From Tretioscincus oriximinensis (lineage: Eukaryota; Chordata; Lepidosauria; Squamata; Gymnophthalmidae), in the NCBI GenBank assembly GCA_022410635.1, contig JAJVDF010000417.1:1007370-1071369 (forward strand): DNA of 64,000 nucleotides. The letters are read 5' to 3'. Positions 1 to 13,194 of the stretch are shown here, piece by piece (the stretch's first letter is position 1; every line of letters starts with the position of its first letter). The translations under genes were made by a program, and so were the position numbers. Below the pieces are notes generated by a model. That model did no database searches, had not been told where the DNA came from, and saw only the letters and a list, made by a program, of their open reading frames with translations.

Positions 1-304
1 TTTACTTCNGGAAGAGGTAAAGGTAGCTAACAGCTTGGATAGTTTCAAGACAGAACTAGANAGGTTTATGGACATCAAGGGTATAAATGGATACTAGGAT
101 GGATGTCTGGATGTTGCCTCCGGGATGGAGTAACAGGCAGGACTTCTAAAGTACCATTTGCAGGGAGTNATGAACAGGAGCATATTTTGCTTTCCTCTGT
201 TCGGACTGCCCAGGTGCATCTGGTGGGCCTCTGTGTGACACAGAATGCTGGACTTGATGGGCTGTGGCCTGATCCANTATGGCTCTTCTTATGTTCTTAT
301 GGAA
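1..304 (+). mobile_element. CR1-like LINE, 3' end (truncated by window edge)
   Basis: Only the last codons of the LINE second ORF are present: residues including SFKTEL and FMDIKGI, ending at a TAG at 95-97. The 3' UTR follows and ends in the octamer-type tail cttatgttcttatg. The same 3' UTR occurs at 51113-51311 and, reversed, at 7438, 53273 and 55540. CR1-clade LINEs are typically 5'-truncated and end in a short octamer repeat, as here. Clade assignment is by recognition of the ORF2 C-terminus; subfamily is unknown. Confidence 0.8.
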
Positions 305-769
305 ATAGTGCTGGCAGTTGTCCATTTTGCCCAGTCACTGTCATTTGCTTTGCAAAGATAAACAGAAAGACATAAGGACTCAGGAGTTGATGGTATTTTG
401 TTGAAGGTAAACATAAGTTTCTTATATATGCACAAATCAAGAGTTCAACTTCCTTTCATACACACATTTTTCCTTTATAAAACCTTTGAAAAAATACTGT
501 AAGGGAGCAACATTTCTACTGTAGGTGCATAGTGGACAGCACTCATCAAGACGTTTCTCCCGCCAATCCCTTATGTATTTCTTCTTGCCCTTAAGTCAGC
601 ATGGCTTATAACTGGATGTAGTCATTAAGACTTCAGTTAAATAAATGTGAAGCACCCACCCAACCTATTTGATAGGGCTCTAGCATTTAATTTCTCCCAT
701 TTCGGACAAAAACTGATGATGGTGCCCAACAGATTGTATGTATTATATGTGTTTTTACATGATATGGGC
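305..769. other. Unannotated AT-rich stretch
   Basis: No repeat, RNA gene or coding pattern is recognised. Short open frames here carry no domain and overlap each other. Confidence 0.5.
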
Positions 770-1276
770 TGCCGTGTGCTGGGTTATATAGGTGTCATTT
801 GGAATACTGTGTTCAATTCTGGTCACCACATCTCAACAAAGATATTGTAGAACTAGGGAAGGTGAAGAAAAGGGGCTGGAGCATCTCACTTATGAAATCC
901 AGCAGCAATGTCTGGGCCTCTTCAGCCTCAAAACATGGTGTTTGAGAGGTGATCTATTGAAGTGTATAGACTCATGCACAGGATGGATAAATAGAATTTT
1001 TTTTCCTATCATACAACACTAAGACCGTGGGGCATTCCTTGAAACTGATGAGCAGAAGAGTGAGGACAGACAAAGGAAAGTATTTTTTCACCTAGAGGGT
1101 CATCGGCCTGTGGAATTTACTTCCAGAAGAGGTGGTGGTAGCTAGCATTAAGAGTAGGTGCATATTTTGCCTTCTTCTGTTCACACTGCCCAGGTGCAAT
1201 TGGTGGGCCACTTTGTGAGACAGTATGCTGGGCTACATTGGCCCTAGCCTGATTCAAGAAGGCTCCTTTTATGTTC
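770..1276 (+). mobile_element. CR1-like LINE fragment, ORF2 C-terminus plus 3' UTR
   Basis: This copy starts further 5' than the one at the window start. Translation from about 790 gives VIWNTVFNSGHH, matching the reverse-transcriptase C-terminal region that in CR1 proteins reads roughly 'EYCVQFWSP'. It is followed by LEHLTYEIQ and CLRGDL (compare LEHLPYE and LRGDLIE in the copy at 50.7 kb). The middle is frameshifted and part is deleted around 1150. The 3' end shows the ttttatgttctattat tail. The copy is dead and partly deleted. Confidence 0.75.
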
Positions 1277-1835
1277 TATTATGGGCTAGAGAAGCCCTAC
1301 TATGAGCTCTGGGACAATTTGCATGCTGGATGGGCCATACAGGCACAACTGCCACAGTCCTGAAGCTAGAATTTGAGGCTTTGATGAATAAGGACCTTTG
1401 AAGTTTGCAGGGAAGCGATTTTCGACAGTGCATCACTCCTAGCATTTCTTCTGGTGGTGATTCTTGGACTATGAAGCCTCTGGAGTATGAGATGAGTCTG
1501 GTGGTAAATCTCATTATTTTTATCATTAGCCAAGATAAGACATCATTTTCCCTAGCCTAACTGAATGTAATACAGCTCATGCAAAGGGAAAGTGAATCTT
1601 TCCTTATTCTACCACATTGTGTGGCACAAGGACTTAAATTGATTTCAGGAATAGTAAGTGTCCTGATAAATGGTTATTTACCTCTGGAAAACTTGTACAA
1701 AGCTTTATTTATTCTTTTCCAATTTACATCACATTATATATTATAGCATCTTAACAGTTTTTTAACTTTTAATTTGCCTAATTATTGGTAACCTTTCTCC
1801 AAAGTACAGAAAGACTAAACAGACCTGTCTGGGAA
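1277..1835. other. Unannotated AT-rich stretch
   Basis: No recognised feature. The 85-residue minus-strand open frame at 1269-1526 has no domain and extends into the LINE tail. Confidence 0.5.
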
Positions 1836-2027
1836 GGAGGAGGAGGAGGAGGAAAAACTGGGTTTTTATACCCCACTTTTCTCACCCAAAGATACTCAAA
1901 GCGGCTTACAAGCTATTTCTCGCCCAAAGGCTTACATTCTATCTTCTCCATCTACCTATTCATTTACTTTTGATTGCTCACTTTGAACAGTTAGTTGGCT
2001 AAAGCTAAGGGCAGTAGGGGGCGCTCA
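1836..2027 (-). mobile_element. tRNA-derived SINE with (TTC)n tail, degraded
   Basis: On the plus strand a (GGA)n run at 1836-1853 is followed by tttttataccccac, tctcaccc and tcaaagcggcttacaag. These are the reversed 3' body of the SINE found in fuller form at 31561-31870 and 63636-63936. The far end retains only the gttggctaaagct segment and lacks the tRNA-like head. The GGA tail is the decayed complement of the family's TTC tail. Confidence 0.7.
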
Positions 2028-3324
2028 GTAGACACATGGGCCTTGAACAATTGATCTCTTTATTGGAAAGCCTGCTTCCTCTTTCTGGTAAGAAAATGAA
2101 TCATACCCTTCCGTCCAGGCAGGTTGTACTCAAATGTTTAAGGTAAAACCTAATAATGAAATGAAGCACTTCCACCTCTGCTGTGGCAAGTAGCAGAGGA
2201 TCAATCTGCATTCANATACCACTTTATTTATTCTGCTAGGTTTGGATACTCTGGAATAAAGCAATCTGGATAGAGGTTAATTGTGCAATGTCCAAAAGTA
2301 TAGTGGAATAAGAAAGTAATGCTTGAGTGTAGCTTCAATTTGATTTCAGTAAACCAGTTAGCATCAACCGATAACTTCTTTGTTGTGATATGCTGCAGCA
2401 CCACCAATTTCTAACCAAATATTTTTGCAGTTTTAAACCTGGATGTATCACACAGTTTCCAAACTGATTTCCCTGGTTTGTATTTGTTTTTTTTGTGGTA
2501 CAAACATAATCAAGCCGTCTAAAAGAACAAAAACTAAAACTAAAATTGATGGATGCAGTTATTAATAGTGTAACATTAATTTTATAGGTCAATGTATAGC
2601 AATTATCACTCCACCATCTGTAAATTAAAATGTATTTTGTTATCTCTTTCAAATTTGCATTTAAAATTGAATAACATACTGTGCATAGATGAACGTCATT
2701 AACCTCAACAGTCTCAAAGTCTCCTGCAGCTGCCTAATAAAAGCACATTCCAAGCATATAATTAAAATGCAGTTATATAAGAATTAAAGAGCTGTGTTTA
2801 TTACATATTGAAGACTACACAAATCAATGGATCTGTCAACAAAATAAAACTGAATTATATGACTTATTTATAACTGAACAATAAAATAGATATCCACAAT
2901 TTACAGGAATAGCAAATACTGCACACACAGTTGACCTGTAAATTATCCAATTCACATAGTAATTTCCTTTCTTTCACTTTCTTTTTTTCTTTTTACACAG
3001 TGCGGAAGCAAGTAATTTCCCGTTCTATATATGTAAGCTAAACATTAAATAATTGATCACTGTATGAGAGAGAAAATGCTCTTCCTAGTTTTCTTCCATT
3101 ATGATGATCCAAAGAGTTCTTATAGCAGAATATAAGGGTGCATTTCTTGCGCCTTTGGGGCATGTTGCTGATGGGACAGATGTGTGGCCTCTGTCATAAA
3201 AAAACTGCCATAAAAATCTAAACCAGTTCTTGACTAATGGCAGCTCAGACAGTGACTGGGAATTGGGGACCAGCCCAGTAGAAAGAGGATTCTTTGAGTT
3301 CTGGTCACAGTAGGAAATGTGGGG
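2028..3324. other. Unannotated AT-rich stretch
   Basis: No repeat family or coding signal is recognised. The 105-residue minus-strand open frame at 2335-2652 is low-complexity and resembles no protein I know. The stretch could contain conserved non-coding DNA, which only a multi-species alignment would show. Confidence 0.5.
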
Positions 3325-3680
3325 AGGTGGGAAGGAAGTGAACGCAGGAAGGAAGGATAGAGCAATGGAAAGAGAAAAGGTAGGTATCTAAGGAACAAGG
3401 AAGGAATTAAAGCCAGAAGGAATGAAAGAAGGAAGGAAGAAGGAAAAAAAGTACGCGGGAAGAAGTGAAAGGAGGAAGAAGGAAAGGAGGAGGCANTAAA
3501 GGGGCAAAGGGAGGAACGNAGAAAAGAAAGGGAATAGAAGAAAGTATGAAAAAAGGAGCAAAGGAAGAAAGAGTGAAAAGAAAAAGAAAAGAAAGAAATG
3601 ATAGAAAAATGTAAAGAAAAAAGAAAAAAGGATGGAATGGGAGAAAGGAAGAAAAAAAGGGAGATATGAAAGGAGGAAGG
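3325..3680 (+). repeat. Polypurine (GA-rich) tract
   Basis: About 350 bases of nearly pure A/G on the plus strand, with motifs gaaggaagg, aaagaaagaaa and gggagaaagg and few pyrimidine interruptions. It generates spurious Phe/Pro/Ser-rich frames on the minus strand. Mirror-like polypurine tracts can form triplex (H-) DNA; whether this one does is inference. Confidence 0.85.
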
Positions 3681-3844
3681 AACATAAGCAAGCTGGCCAG
3701 AGTTCCTCTCTTATTCCTGTCTTGTGGTGAAAGGGTATGAACATGAAGGGATTTCTGGACAGCTTAGTTGTGGTATGGCCCTACTGCCCTGGGTTGGCTG
3801 CTCTGCACAAAGACAAAGGTGCTCCTCAGAGCTTTACCCTGAGA

Positions 3845-3946
3845 GCACCATTGTCTCAGCTCAGGGAAACAACATCAGCTTCTCTCTGCTGAAACAATGG
3901 AACTACCATTGTTTCAGCACAGCATGGACAGCACCATTGTCTCAGC
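3845..3946. repeat. Cluster of CATTGTYTCAGC direct and inverted repeats
   Basis: The 16-mer gcaccattgtctcagc occurs at 3845-3860 and 3931-3946. Between them lies a perfect inverted repeat: gctgaaacaatgg at 3888-3900 and its complement at 3906-3918, with a 5-base loop. All four units are variants of one 12-13 base motif. Confidence 0.75.
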
Positions 3947-5085
3947 AAATTGCAGCTGAGCCAGGAGTGAGGTGGGATCATTGATTCACTCTTGCCCTCC
4001 CTCTGTTACCCCCATCATTTCTCCACCTACTCCTTCCACTAGTTCTGGAATAAAGCTTCCCCTCAAAATTGGAATGAGTAAGTAACTCTTGGATACAGCT
4101 CAAAACTGGTTTTCAGTTGCAATTTTCTACCTCTAAATTAAAAATGAAGCACACAAAAGTTTATGTGTTGATTTTACACTTCCAAGTTTATTCAAAATAA
4201 ATATATAATTCCCAATCTTATCTAGAGGATGCACAAAGGCCATCAAGATTTCACAATGCCTTAAAAATGTGGTTAACTTAGGGGACATATGGAAGTTACT
4301 ATGTCCTAGGGACAAAATCCAATCAACTGCAATCAATCCTTTCAATTGTGTAATAAAGTCTTGAGAAGATTAAGCTTTGCCATCCGAAAGTGACATTGTT
4401 TCCCATTAAATAATGAAGCTCTTATTGCCCTAGTAAACCAATGTCAAATTACTGTGAAGTTAAGGACACAATGCTTCCATCTGTCATTATTTTAAGTTAC
4501 TGCTTCTTGTCATTACAAAGCTCCCAATACACTGGGCAGCTCTCAACAAAAGCAACAGGGCTTTTGATGTTGAATTTGTTTTGTCAAGGGAAGAGAAAGA
4601 TATGTGCTATTTCCAAATGAATATGGATTCTTAATTTTCTCGGTTTAATATAGAGAAAAAATGGGAACAGCTTCTAGAATNACTGTATGGATATTCTTAA
4701 TGATAACTAGTTGAACGGAAATGATATATTTTAAATTTTAAATAGGGTCAGTACATAAAAACTGGGCTAAGAGTTTGCAGCTTTAATGGGTATGAAAAGT
4801 ATGGTATTATAAGCTGCACCTGGTGAATACTTTTCTCTTCCATATTAAATAAAACTGTAAAGTTCTATCCTGATCTTATGTGGCTATTCTAAATTGTCTT
4901 CAATCCTGAAGAACTGAAAGCCAGAAAAAGCCTTTCTCTTTCCCTTGATTTAATCCAGTTTTTCACACTGACAATGGTTAAAAATACATGTGTGGCCATA
5001 TCTAAGAATGAGATGTGTATTTTGTACAAACATAGGCATTAATATTAGTGGTAGATATTCCTGCCACCAATGTCTACAAATTATT
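3947..5085. other. Unannotated AT-rich stretch
   Basis: No recognised repeat, RNA or coding pattern. The short open frames present have no domain content. Confidence 0.5.
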
Positions 5086-6987
<1,902 letters not shown>

Positions 6988-7135
6988 ACTTCCATAGAAA
7001 ATTTATTTACCGTTCTACNAAGTTAAATTTCAGGATTTCCCGCTCTATGAGACTAATGTTATAGCATTAGCCTCGTAGAGCGGGAAATCCTGAAATCAAA
7101 CTTTGTAGAACAGTAAATAAATTTTCTATGGAAGT
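6988..7135. mobile_element. Palindromic MITE-like element, 71-bp arms
   Basis: The left arm 6988-7058 and right arm 7065-7135 are near-perfect reverse complements around a 6-base loop (ttatag). Both begin or end with acttccatagaaaattt or its complement and meet at cgctctatgagactaatg. Sequence immediately left (6955-6987) may belong to the parent terminus but is not mirrored on the right. Such hairpins are typical of short non-autonomous DNA transposons, often mariner-type. The family is not identified and no target duplication is clear. Confidence 0.7.
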
Positions 7136-7437
7136 GTAGATAGGGGTGACTAATACTTCTTTGCACATTCACCAGCCAACAACATACCCAAGGTTCCTGG
7201 AGACAAGTAAGGCCTGGACAANGTTGCCACATGATTCCTGCCAGGTGACTGGGTCCCAAGAAACCTTACTTGAAGCAGGAGCCTCAGTTTCTTTCCTGCT
7301 GCTTCATCTGGCCAGATTACTAGCATTTGCAGCTAGAGCTAACAAAGATGATAAAAGGAGGGCCCTTTCCTTATTGAGACATTACAAATTTGTAATTGGC
7401 TACTCTAGTGTCTGACAAGGAGTGGCAATTAAGCAAT
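7136..7437. other. Unannotated stretch
   Basis: No recognised feature; open frames on both strands overlap without domain content. Confidence 0.45.
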
Positions 7438-8069
7438 GAACATAAGAAAATCCCTGCTTAATTGGGCCAGAGCCATCTAGTCCAGCATTCTGTCTCACAC
7501 AGTGGCCCACCAATTGCACCTGGGCAGTCTAAAAAGAAGAAGGCAAAATCTTCACCTGTCTTCGACTCCCTGCAAATGGTATTTCAAGAGTCCTGCCTGT
7601 TACTCCATTCCGGAGGCAGCATTCAGACATCCATCCTAGTATCTATTTATACTCTTAGTGTCCATGAACTTGTCTAATCCTGTCTTGAAACTATCCAGAC
7701 TGCTAGCTACCACCACCTCTTCTGGTAGTAAATTCCACAGGCCAATGACCCACTGGGTGAAAAAATACTTTCCTTTGTTCTCACTCTCCTGCCCATCAGT
7801 TTCAAGAAATGCGCCCTGGTTGTGTGGCAGAGAAAACATTATTTTCTCTACTCACCTTATCCATCCCATGCATGTTTTTATACATTTAGATCAAATGCCA
7901 TCTTTTGAGGCTGAAAGGCCCAGACGTTGCAACCTGACNTCATAAGGGAGGTGCTCCAGTCCCTTGATCATTCTTGTTGCCCTTTTCTGCACCTTCCAAA
8001 GTTCTACAATATTCCTCTTGAGAAGTGGTGAGCAAATTGTACATAATATTCCAAATATAGTTTCACGAC
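7438..8069 (-). mobile_element. CR1-like LINE, 5'-truncated, ORF2 C-terminus and 3' UTR
   Basis: Reading the minus strand, the copy opens with a degraded segment equivalent to VIWNTVFN. It continues through the 'LEHLPYE' and 'LRGDLIE' regions and the YFFTQWVIGLWNLLPEEVV block (7636-7839), then the SFKTGLDKFMD end. It finishes with the 3' UTR and a gaacataag tail at 7438. Indels and stops make it non-functional. It is one of the most complete copies of this 3' end in the window. Confidence 0.85.
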
Positions 8070-8647
8070 AGATTTAGGATNAAGTGAAAAAATCCTACTT
8101 TTTGTTTATCTCATTGGTTCCAGCCGTAGCTGTTGGTAATCCAGCTAAATCAAGGAGGACAAAAAAAGACACACATAAGTCTGCTAGCCACATCAGGGCT
8201 GTGGCCAATGGCACTGGCCTTCCTGGGTGCTTCCCCTACATCATCAATAAGTGTTGGAAAGGAGGAAGGGAATGAATGAATGAAAAGAAGGCAGAACAGG
8301 AGGGGTATAGCTGCAATTGGGTCAGGGGGTTATATTGTCAAGGAATTCTCAAGAGATAACTCTTAGCATGTTGAAGTCTTCCAAAAATACCAACCCCAGG
8401 ATATCCAATGGCAAGCTAGAAACCATTTTCACTCAGTAAGTGTACTGGGCCTTCTACTTGACAGATATGTCAAGTACAAATGGAATAAATTACACCAGGT
8501 TGCAGGGGTTTCTAGGGCAAACAGAGTGGTCCTTTTGTATAAAATACCAACTTCTGATAACCTATTATTTAACTGGAACTGAACAGTATGGAACTGGGTA
8601 CATATATTGATACACTCTGATTTGAACTGTAAACCCACCAAATATAT
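8070..8647. other. Unannotated stretch
   Basis: No recognised feature apart from a short (GAAT)n run near 8270. Confidence 0.45.
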
Positions 8648-8738
8648 GGAAGGAAGGAAGGAAGGAAGGAAGGAAAGAAGGAAGGAAAAAAGGAAGGAAA
8701 AAAGGAAGGAAAAAAGGAAGGAAAAAAGGAAGGAAAAA
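8648..8738. repeat. (GGAA)n microsatellite with 12-bp higher-order repeat
   Basis: The first part is plain (GGAA)n. From about 8683 it becomes four or more copies of a 12-base unit ggaaggaaaaaa. Pro/Phe/Ser-repeat frames on the minus strand are artefacts. Confidence 0.9.
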
Positions 8739-8753
8739 CAATGACATTAAATT

Positions 8754-8845
8754 CCAGAAAGGGGGCTTGTAGCACTTTGGAGACTAGCAAGTGGAAGGTA
8801 GGTTGTATGAGCTTTCATAGACAAGTCTATTTCTTCAGATGGTAG
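8754..8845 (+). repeat. Short interspersed repeat (GTAGCACTTT...CTTTCATAGACAAGTC family)
   Basis: It contains gtagcacttt, gagactagcaag, agctttcatagacaagtc and tttcttcagat in that order. The same order appears at 18137-18243, reversed at 22630-22754 and 27945-28022, and degraded at 52684-52772. This motif set is widespread in reptile DNA. I do not assign it to a named family. Confidence 0.6.
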
Positions 8846-8887
8846 AGGAAAAATGCCTAGGGTATAGTCTATAACTTGGCTCCAGAA

Positions 8888-9242
8888 TAGGGTTGCCATA
8901 CGTCCCGGTAAACCGNGACATTCATGGTTTTAGGGACAATAAAATTGTCCCGGCTGGATTAAAAAAAAAGTTTAAAAATCCTGGGTTGAAGCTCCCCACC
9001 CCGCCCCCGCTCCCCCCCGCCCGCGCTCCCCCCCACCCACGCTCCCCCCGCCCGCACTTCCCCCCGCCCGTGCTCCCCCCCCTCCGCTCCCCCCGCCGTC
9101 GCCGCTCCCCCCACCGCATCTGCGCGCGTGCGCATTGACACTTGTGAGACAGGCAGGAAAGACGTCCTGCCCGTCTTGCTACAAGTGTCACACCCCACCC
9201 CACCCCGTCCCGGTTTTGGGTTGCCATAATATGGCAACCCTA
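8888..9242. mobile_element. Non-autonomous hAT element, 355 bp, with 8-bp TSD
   Basis: Termini are tagggttgccata on the left and tatggcaaccctaat/tatggcaacccta on the right. The element is flanked by a perfect 8-bp target duplication, ctccagaa, at 8880-8887 and 9243-9250. Subterminal parts (gtcccgg..., a repeated acaattgtcccgg-like block, cttgtgagacaggcaggaaa) match the copy at 59088-59423. The core is a C-rich minisatellite with gctcccccc-type units, unlike the core of the other copy. No transposase is encoded; Pro- and Gly-rich frames here are artefacts. The 8-bp duplication is diagnostic of hAT. Confidence 0.92.
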
Positions 9243-9250
9243 CTCCAGAA

Positions 9251-9898
9251 GCTAATACCGCCTACCTTCCTTTTGTTTATCCCCAAAGTGTTAGCAACTC
9301 TCCTTGCTGGACTTTCTGAATGAAGACTTAACATGACTATTTTTTTGAAATCTCTTAGATCATCCTGACGTTTATGTTCATTTATTATAAATTAACAGTT
9401 TTGAAGAAAACTTTCTAATGGTTTCTAAAAATTCTAAACGTTTTTGAGGATCTCTCTTGTATCACTCTCGCAAAAGTGTTAGACAATAATTATTCCTGTA
9501 TATTAAGTATATAATATTCCTAAACAAAATAAAGAAACAAGCAAATTTATATAATCATCTAACTCAAATTAAAGCTTTAGATTGTTCATTTGATGGAAAT
9601 GGGGATAACACTTTCAACACACTGAATATTTTTGTTCTCTTTGTTTGACCAGCTGTTACCAGAAAATTATAAAGGGATATTTATTTTCTAACAAAATCAG
9701 ACATATTGTCTTTTAAAACAATGTTGTGGATCACCAACTTATATAGTTTACAAATATTTGTATTTTATCATTGCTTTTACATAATGTGCAGAATATTTAT
9801 TTTCACATATTATTTCCAACTTCTGTCTCTTTTCAANAAAGCAAACCTGGAACTGGAATTCACCAGTCTTCTTTCAGTTCATAATTTAAGAAACAAGC
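9251..9898. other. Unannotated AT-rich stretch
   Basis: No recognised feature. Confidence 0.45.
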
Positions 9899-10081
9899 AC
9901 AGACGTCACCGACAAAGGAGAATGAATGGCGGCCGTTGGAGGGCTTTATACCCCCCCGTTGCTGGGAAGCCACGTCACTTCCTGCTGCCCCCTTCCTGGG
10001 CAGCGAGAAGTTGATGGGCTTCCTACACTANCTCCCTCCTTCCTCCTTCAGCAACCTCCAGCGCTGACGCATTCGTGGCAG
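9899..10081 (-). mobile_element. LTR-like family, 5' promoter fragment (copy a)
   Basis: On the minus strand this reads tgccacgaatgcg at its start, a tgcccaggaaggggg and aggaagtgacgtgg block, a TATA box (complement of tttata at 9945-9950), then ccctccaacggccg. The block upstream of the TATA box aligns with the equivalent part of the fuller copy at 12066-13343 (aaggga, cttcctg and ctcgctgc in the same order). Everything 3' of the promoter is missing, so this is a truncated copy. Confidence 0.6.
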
Positions 10082-12065
10082 TAGCTGACTTATTTTCATA
10101 CAGTACATGGTGGAATTAGTTTCTTCTGAATATTTCACTCATATATTCTCCTTTCTGAATATGATTTTCCAGTGCACCAGGAAAAAAATTATCATAAACA
10201 GCTACGGATATTTTTTTGATAAACAGCACATCAGTTCAATTGTTACATATAAGAGACAGTATTAGAGACCAAATACCTTTGTGCCAAGACATTGCAGAAT
10301 AAATCAGGATAAAAAGGTGAAAGCTAAAGAAAAATAATGGAATTTTGCATAAAATATTGTGGCAATTGAATAGTGAATGATGAATGCATTCAAAGTATTA
10401 CAGTCACTTCTGATGCTATCAGATGTTTTCTAAATGTTCTATGTTGGCTTAGAGAAAAATGTTTTTCGTTACTATTATTTTAACACCACTAAATGATGTT
10501 TTGCCATGATCACATATTTTCAAAGTTAAATGTTTCTTATAAACAGTATGTGATGCTGTCTATCCAAGTATGCTCATACATTAAGATCCCTGTATAAAAA
10601 CCTCCTGAAAGGATTAAGATTTTTAACCAAATTAATTTCCTTTGACTAAGTAGCATAAATTCCAAGTTCTCTAAGGGACCTTCCAAATATAGCCAAACGC
10701 TTTTTCAGAATACTCATGGCCATCAATCATTTAAGTGACTGGGAGATTCATTATTAATTAGTCAACGTAGATTTAGCTTCCTAACTATGTGGCAGTTGTA
10801 TTCAGTGTAGCACTGGAGGGGCCACCTGTAAGCTTGCTGCAGAAGGAAGGAAGCAAGGAGACATAGGGGCAGTTCAGGGACTGGGGGACAGAATCAGGCT
10901 AAGCATCCTTAAGATACTACCAAACCTAAACTGAAGCTGAGCTGGTAAACTGAATAAATCCCAGAATAGCCTCAAGAGTGTCAGCTGAATCACAATGAGG
11001 GGCAAATCTAGGTCCTCCTCATAATCTGTGGAAATATTAGTCCAACATCTTGATTAAACATAAGTATTATAACATGTAAACATAACAATACTGCAATTAC
11101 ACTAAATAAATAAGAATTGGTGTATCATGCAAAAATGCACCTTTTTCAAATTTCTGGTCTACTTATTTATTCAGAGTGAACTAGTTTTTTAGCAGATCAA
11201 TTTTGTTCATCTGCTGGGCCTATCCATAGTCAATTGAATACATTCTGAAGAACACTCATGACCCAAAATTAATCTGTCACAGATGGAATATAGAATGATC
11301 AATTGAATACCAACTCTCCAGACTTCAAGCCCATCTTTCTAAGGTGAGAAGAGTTTAAGCAGTGCCTGATCAATATCTGCATCCAGTTGTTTTATGAAGT
11401 CTATTTGATCAGATTGTGAATGTTTAATCAACATTGACTTTTATACTTCCTTCCAACCAACCTAATGTATAGCAAACTCTTAAACACTTAAATGTGATAA
11501 AATCAATATCAGGTACTCATGTTCATGGTTTTCATTCCTGAACACACTAGTTATACAATCATTAAAAATATCACAATGTAATTCAGCTTTATTTATCAGG
11601 TCTTAAAAATAGAATCCCTCAGCACCAAAAGAAGAGGTGACAAATGTTACCTTTCCAAATTAAAAACGGAAGAGAATATAAGTGAAGTAGATTACTACTG
11701 TCAATTAGATATAATTAAATTCAAGTCTGTAATTAAAATCACATCAAGTTGAAATCACCTTCATTAGCTACTAGTTTTACATAAACACCATTTTCAGATG
11801 TTACTAAGTTAGGAACACATGGCTTCAGAAATAGCTGAATTTAAATCTACAGATGAATACTTGCAATGTATAGCACACACATAACAACTTTATAAGCTGC
11901 TTTTNTGCATTGTTTTTCCAGATGCAAATGAAAATCTTATTACACCTTTGCACCTGAATCAGTAAACAATACTAATTACTCTATATGAAATCCTATGATA
12001 CTGCTCTGCCTGTGAAATATCTTTTGATCCCAACAGTACTCTTGATAATGATGACTCCCCAGGTA
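10082..12065. other. Unannotated AT-rich stretch, about 2 kb
   Basis: No recognised transposable element, RNA gene or coding pattern. It is one of the longer repeat-free blocks and so a fair place to look for conserved non-coding sequence. Confidence 0.5.
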
Positions 12066-12731
12066 TGTTCACTTGCTGGTGACAGCTAAGAGAGGGATGA
12101 CCACACTATTTCAAAGTTTAACAAACATTTATTAAATTATTAACAACCAATAAAACCCTATATGCAAATCCATAAACAGCAATGCAACCCGAATGAGCTA
12201 ATGCAAAGTGGACAAGTGTTTCAATAAGAAGTAACAACATTGGAAATAACTCAAAAGTGGAGAAATGTAGGCCATGGCTTAAATAGGAGTGCGGCAGGTG
12301 CAGTATCTTGGCTACCAATTAGGTCAGCCACATGGCCTGACCAGGATCAGTAAGGACATGGCCCATGATGTGGCCCCCTAGGGCTTCCTGCTCCCAGTGG
12401 TGAGGCAGCATGATCCAATCTGCCCAGCTTGGGCCTTCCTGTAGACANCTACTGCCCACACCTCCATGACATGGGCCCATGACTGNCCACTCTCCTTGTA
12501 TGCCAGCCAATTGCAGTCTACCCAGCCTGAGCCATCCAGCAGAAATCAATCAGACCACTTATTTTATGGACTCATACCATGAGGATCAAGGAGATTGGAA
12601 GGGCTCTCAAGGACAGTTACTGTGTACAGCCTGCCTCCCTGACTCCAAAATTGTGTTCAACCTACACCTCCCCAAAGGTAGGCATGCAACTTCAGAACCC
12701 CTTATGGGTGCCCCATATACTATGTGGTAGT

Positions 12732-13015
12732 CAGGGCTTTTTTTGTGATGGAACGTGCCGGAACACAGTTCCGGCACCTTTCATTTAGGCGTGGGAGCGT
12801 GGGGGGGCGGAGTTAGCGGGGGCAGCCGCCTCCGCTCCCCCTGCCCCCCCACCTAAATAAAAGGTGCCGGTACTGCTGCGTTAGCCGCCAGCGAGGGGGG
12901 CGTGGCGTTATCGGAGGCGGTGGCATTATCGGCNGCGGCCATTGCCGCCACCCCGGGGGGCCCCGCCGCCACCGGTGTTAGTACCAGCACCTTTTGTTCT
13001 GGAAAAAAAGCACTG
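12732..13015. mobile_element. hAT-like element with GC-rich core, inside copy b
   Basis: Ends are cagggctttttttgtgatgg and ctggaaaaaaagcactg, each followed inward by a GTGCCGG or CAGCACC block. Near the left end lies a perfect hairpin, gtgccggaac (12755-12764) and gttccggcac (12768-12777). The core carries ggcgttagcgg-type units on both strands. A second aaaaggtgccggtact at about 12858 looks like an internal copy of the subterminal sequence. Element 61588-61878 shares the right end. A target duplication is not clear. Confidence 0.65.
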
Positions 13016-13186
13016 GGTGTCATGGAGATACCTGACTCCAGGTTTATGATTACCCCTGGCCCTCCAAGATGCATCTTCACCGCATATGCCCCCCAACCAT
13101 GTGGGGAGAAAAAAAGAAAAAAGGGGAGGGATAGGGAGGGACAAGTGTGTTACAGATAAAGTGGCAGTGGGAGGGGCAATGAGCAC

Positions 13187-13194
13187 TTTTATAG
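13187..13194 (-). promoter_or_regulatory. TATA box of LTR-like copy b
   Basis: The complement reads ctataaaag. It sits about 150 bp inside the presumed 5' end (13343), as in copies c, d and e. Activity is inferred only. Confidence 0.5.

Noticed and set aside
3388..3744. 118- and 94-residue minus-strand frames rich in Phe, Pro, Ser and Leu
   Set aside because: They are the complement of the polypurine tract; the composition explains the absence of stops.
8893..9237. Pro/Arg- and Gly-rich frames on both strands
   Set aside because: They lie inside the GC-rich core of a non-autonomous hAT element with a clean target duplication.
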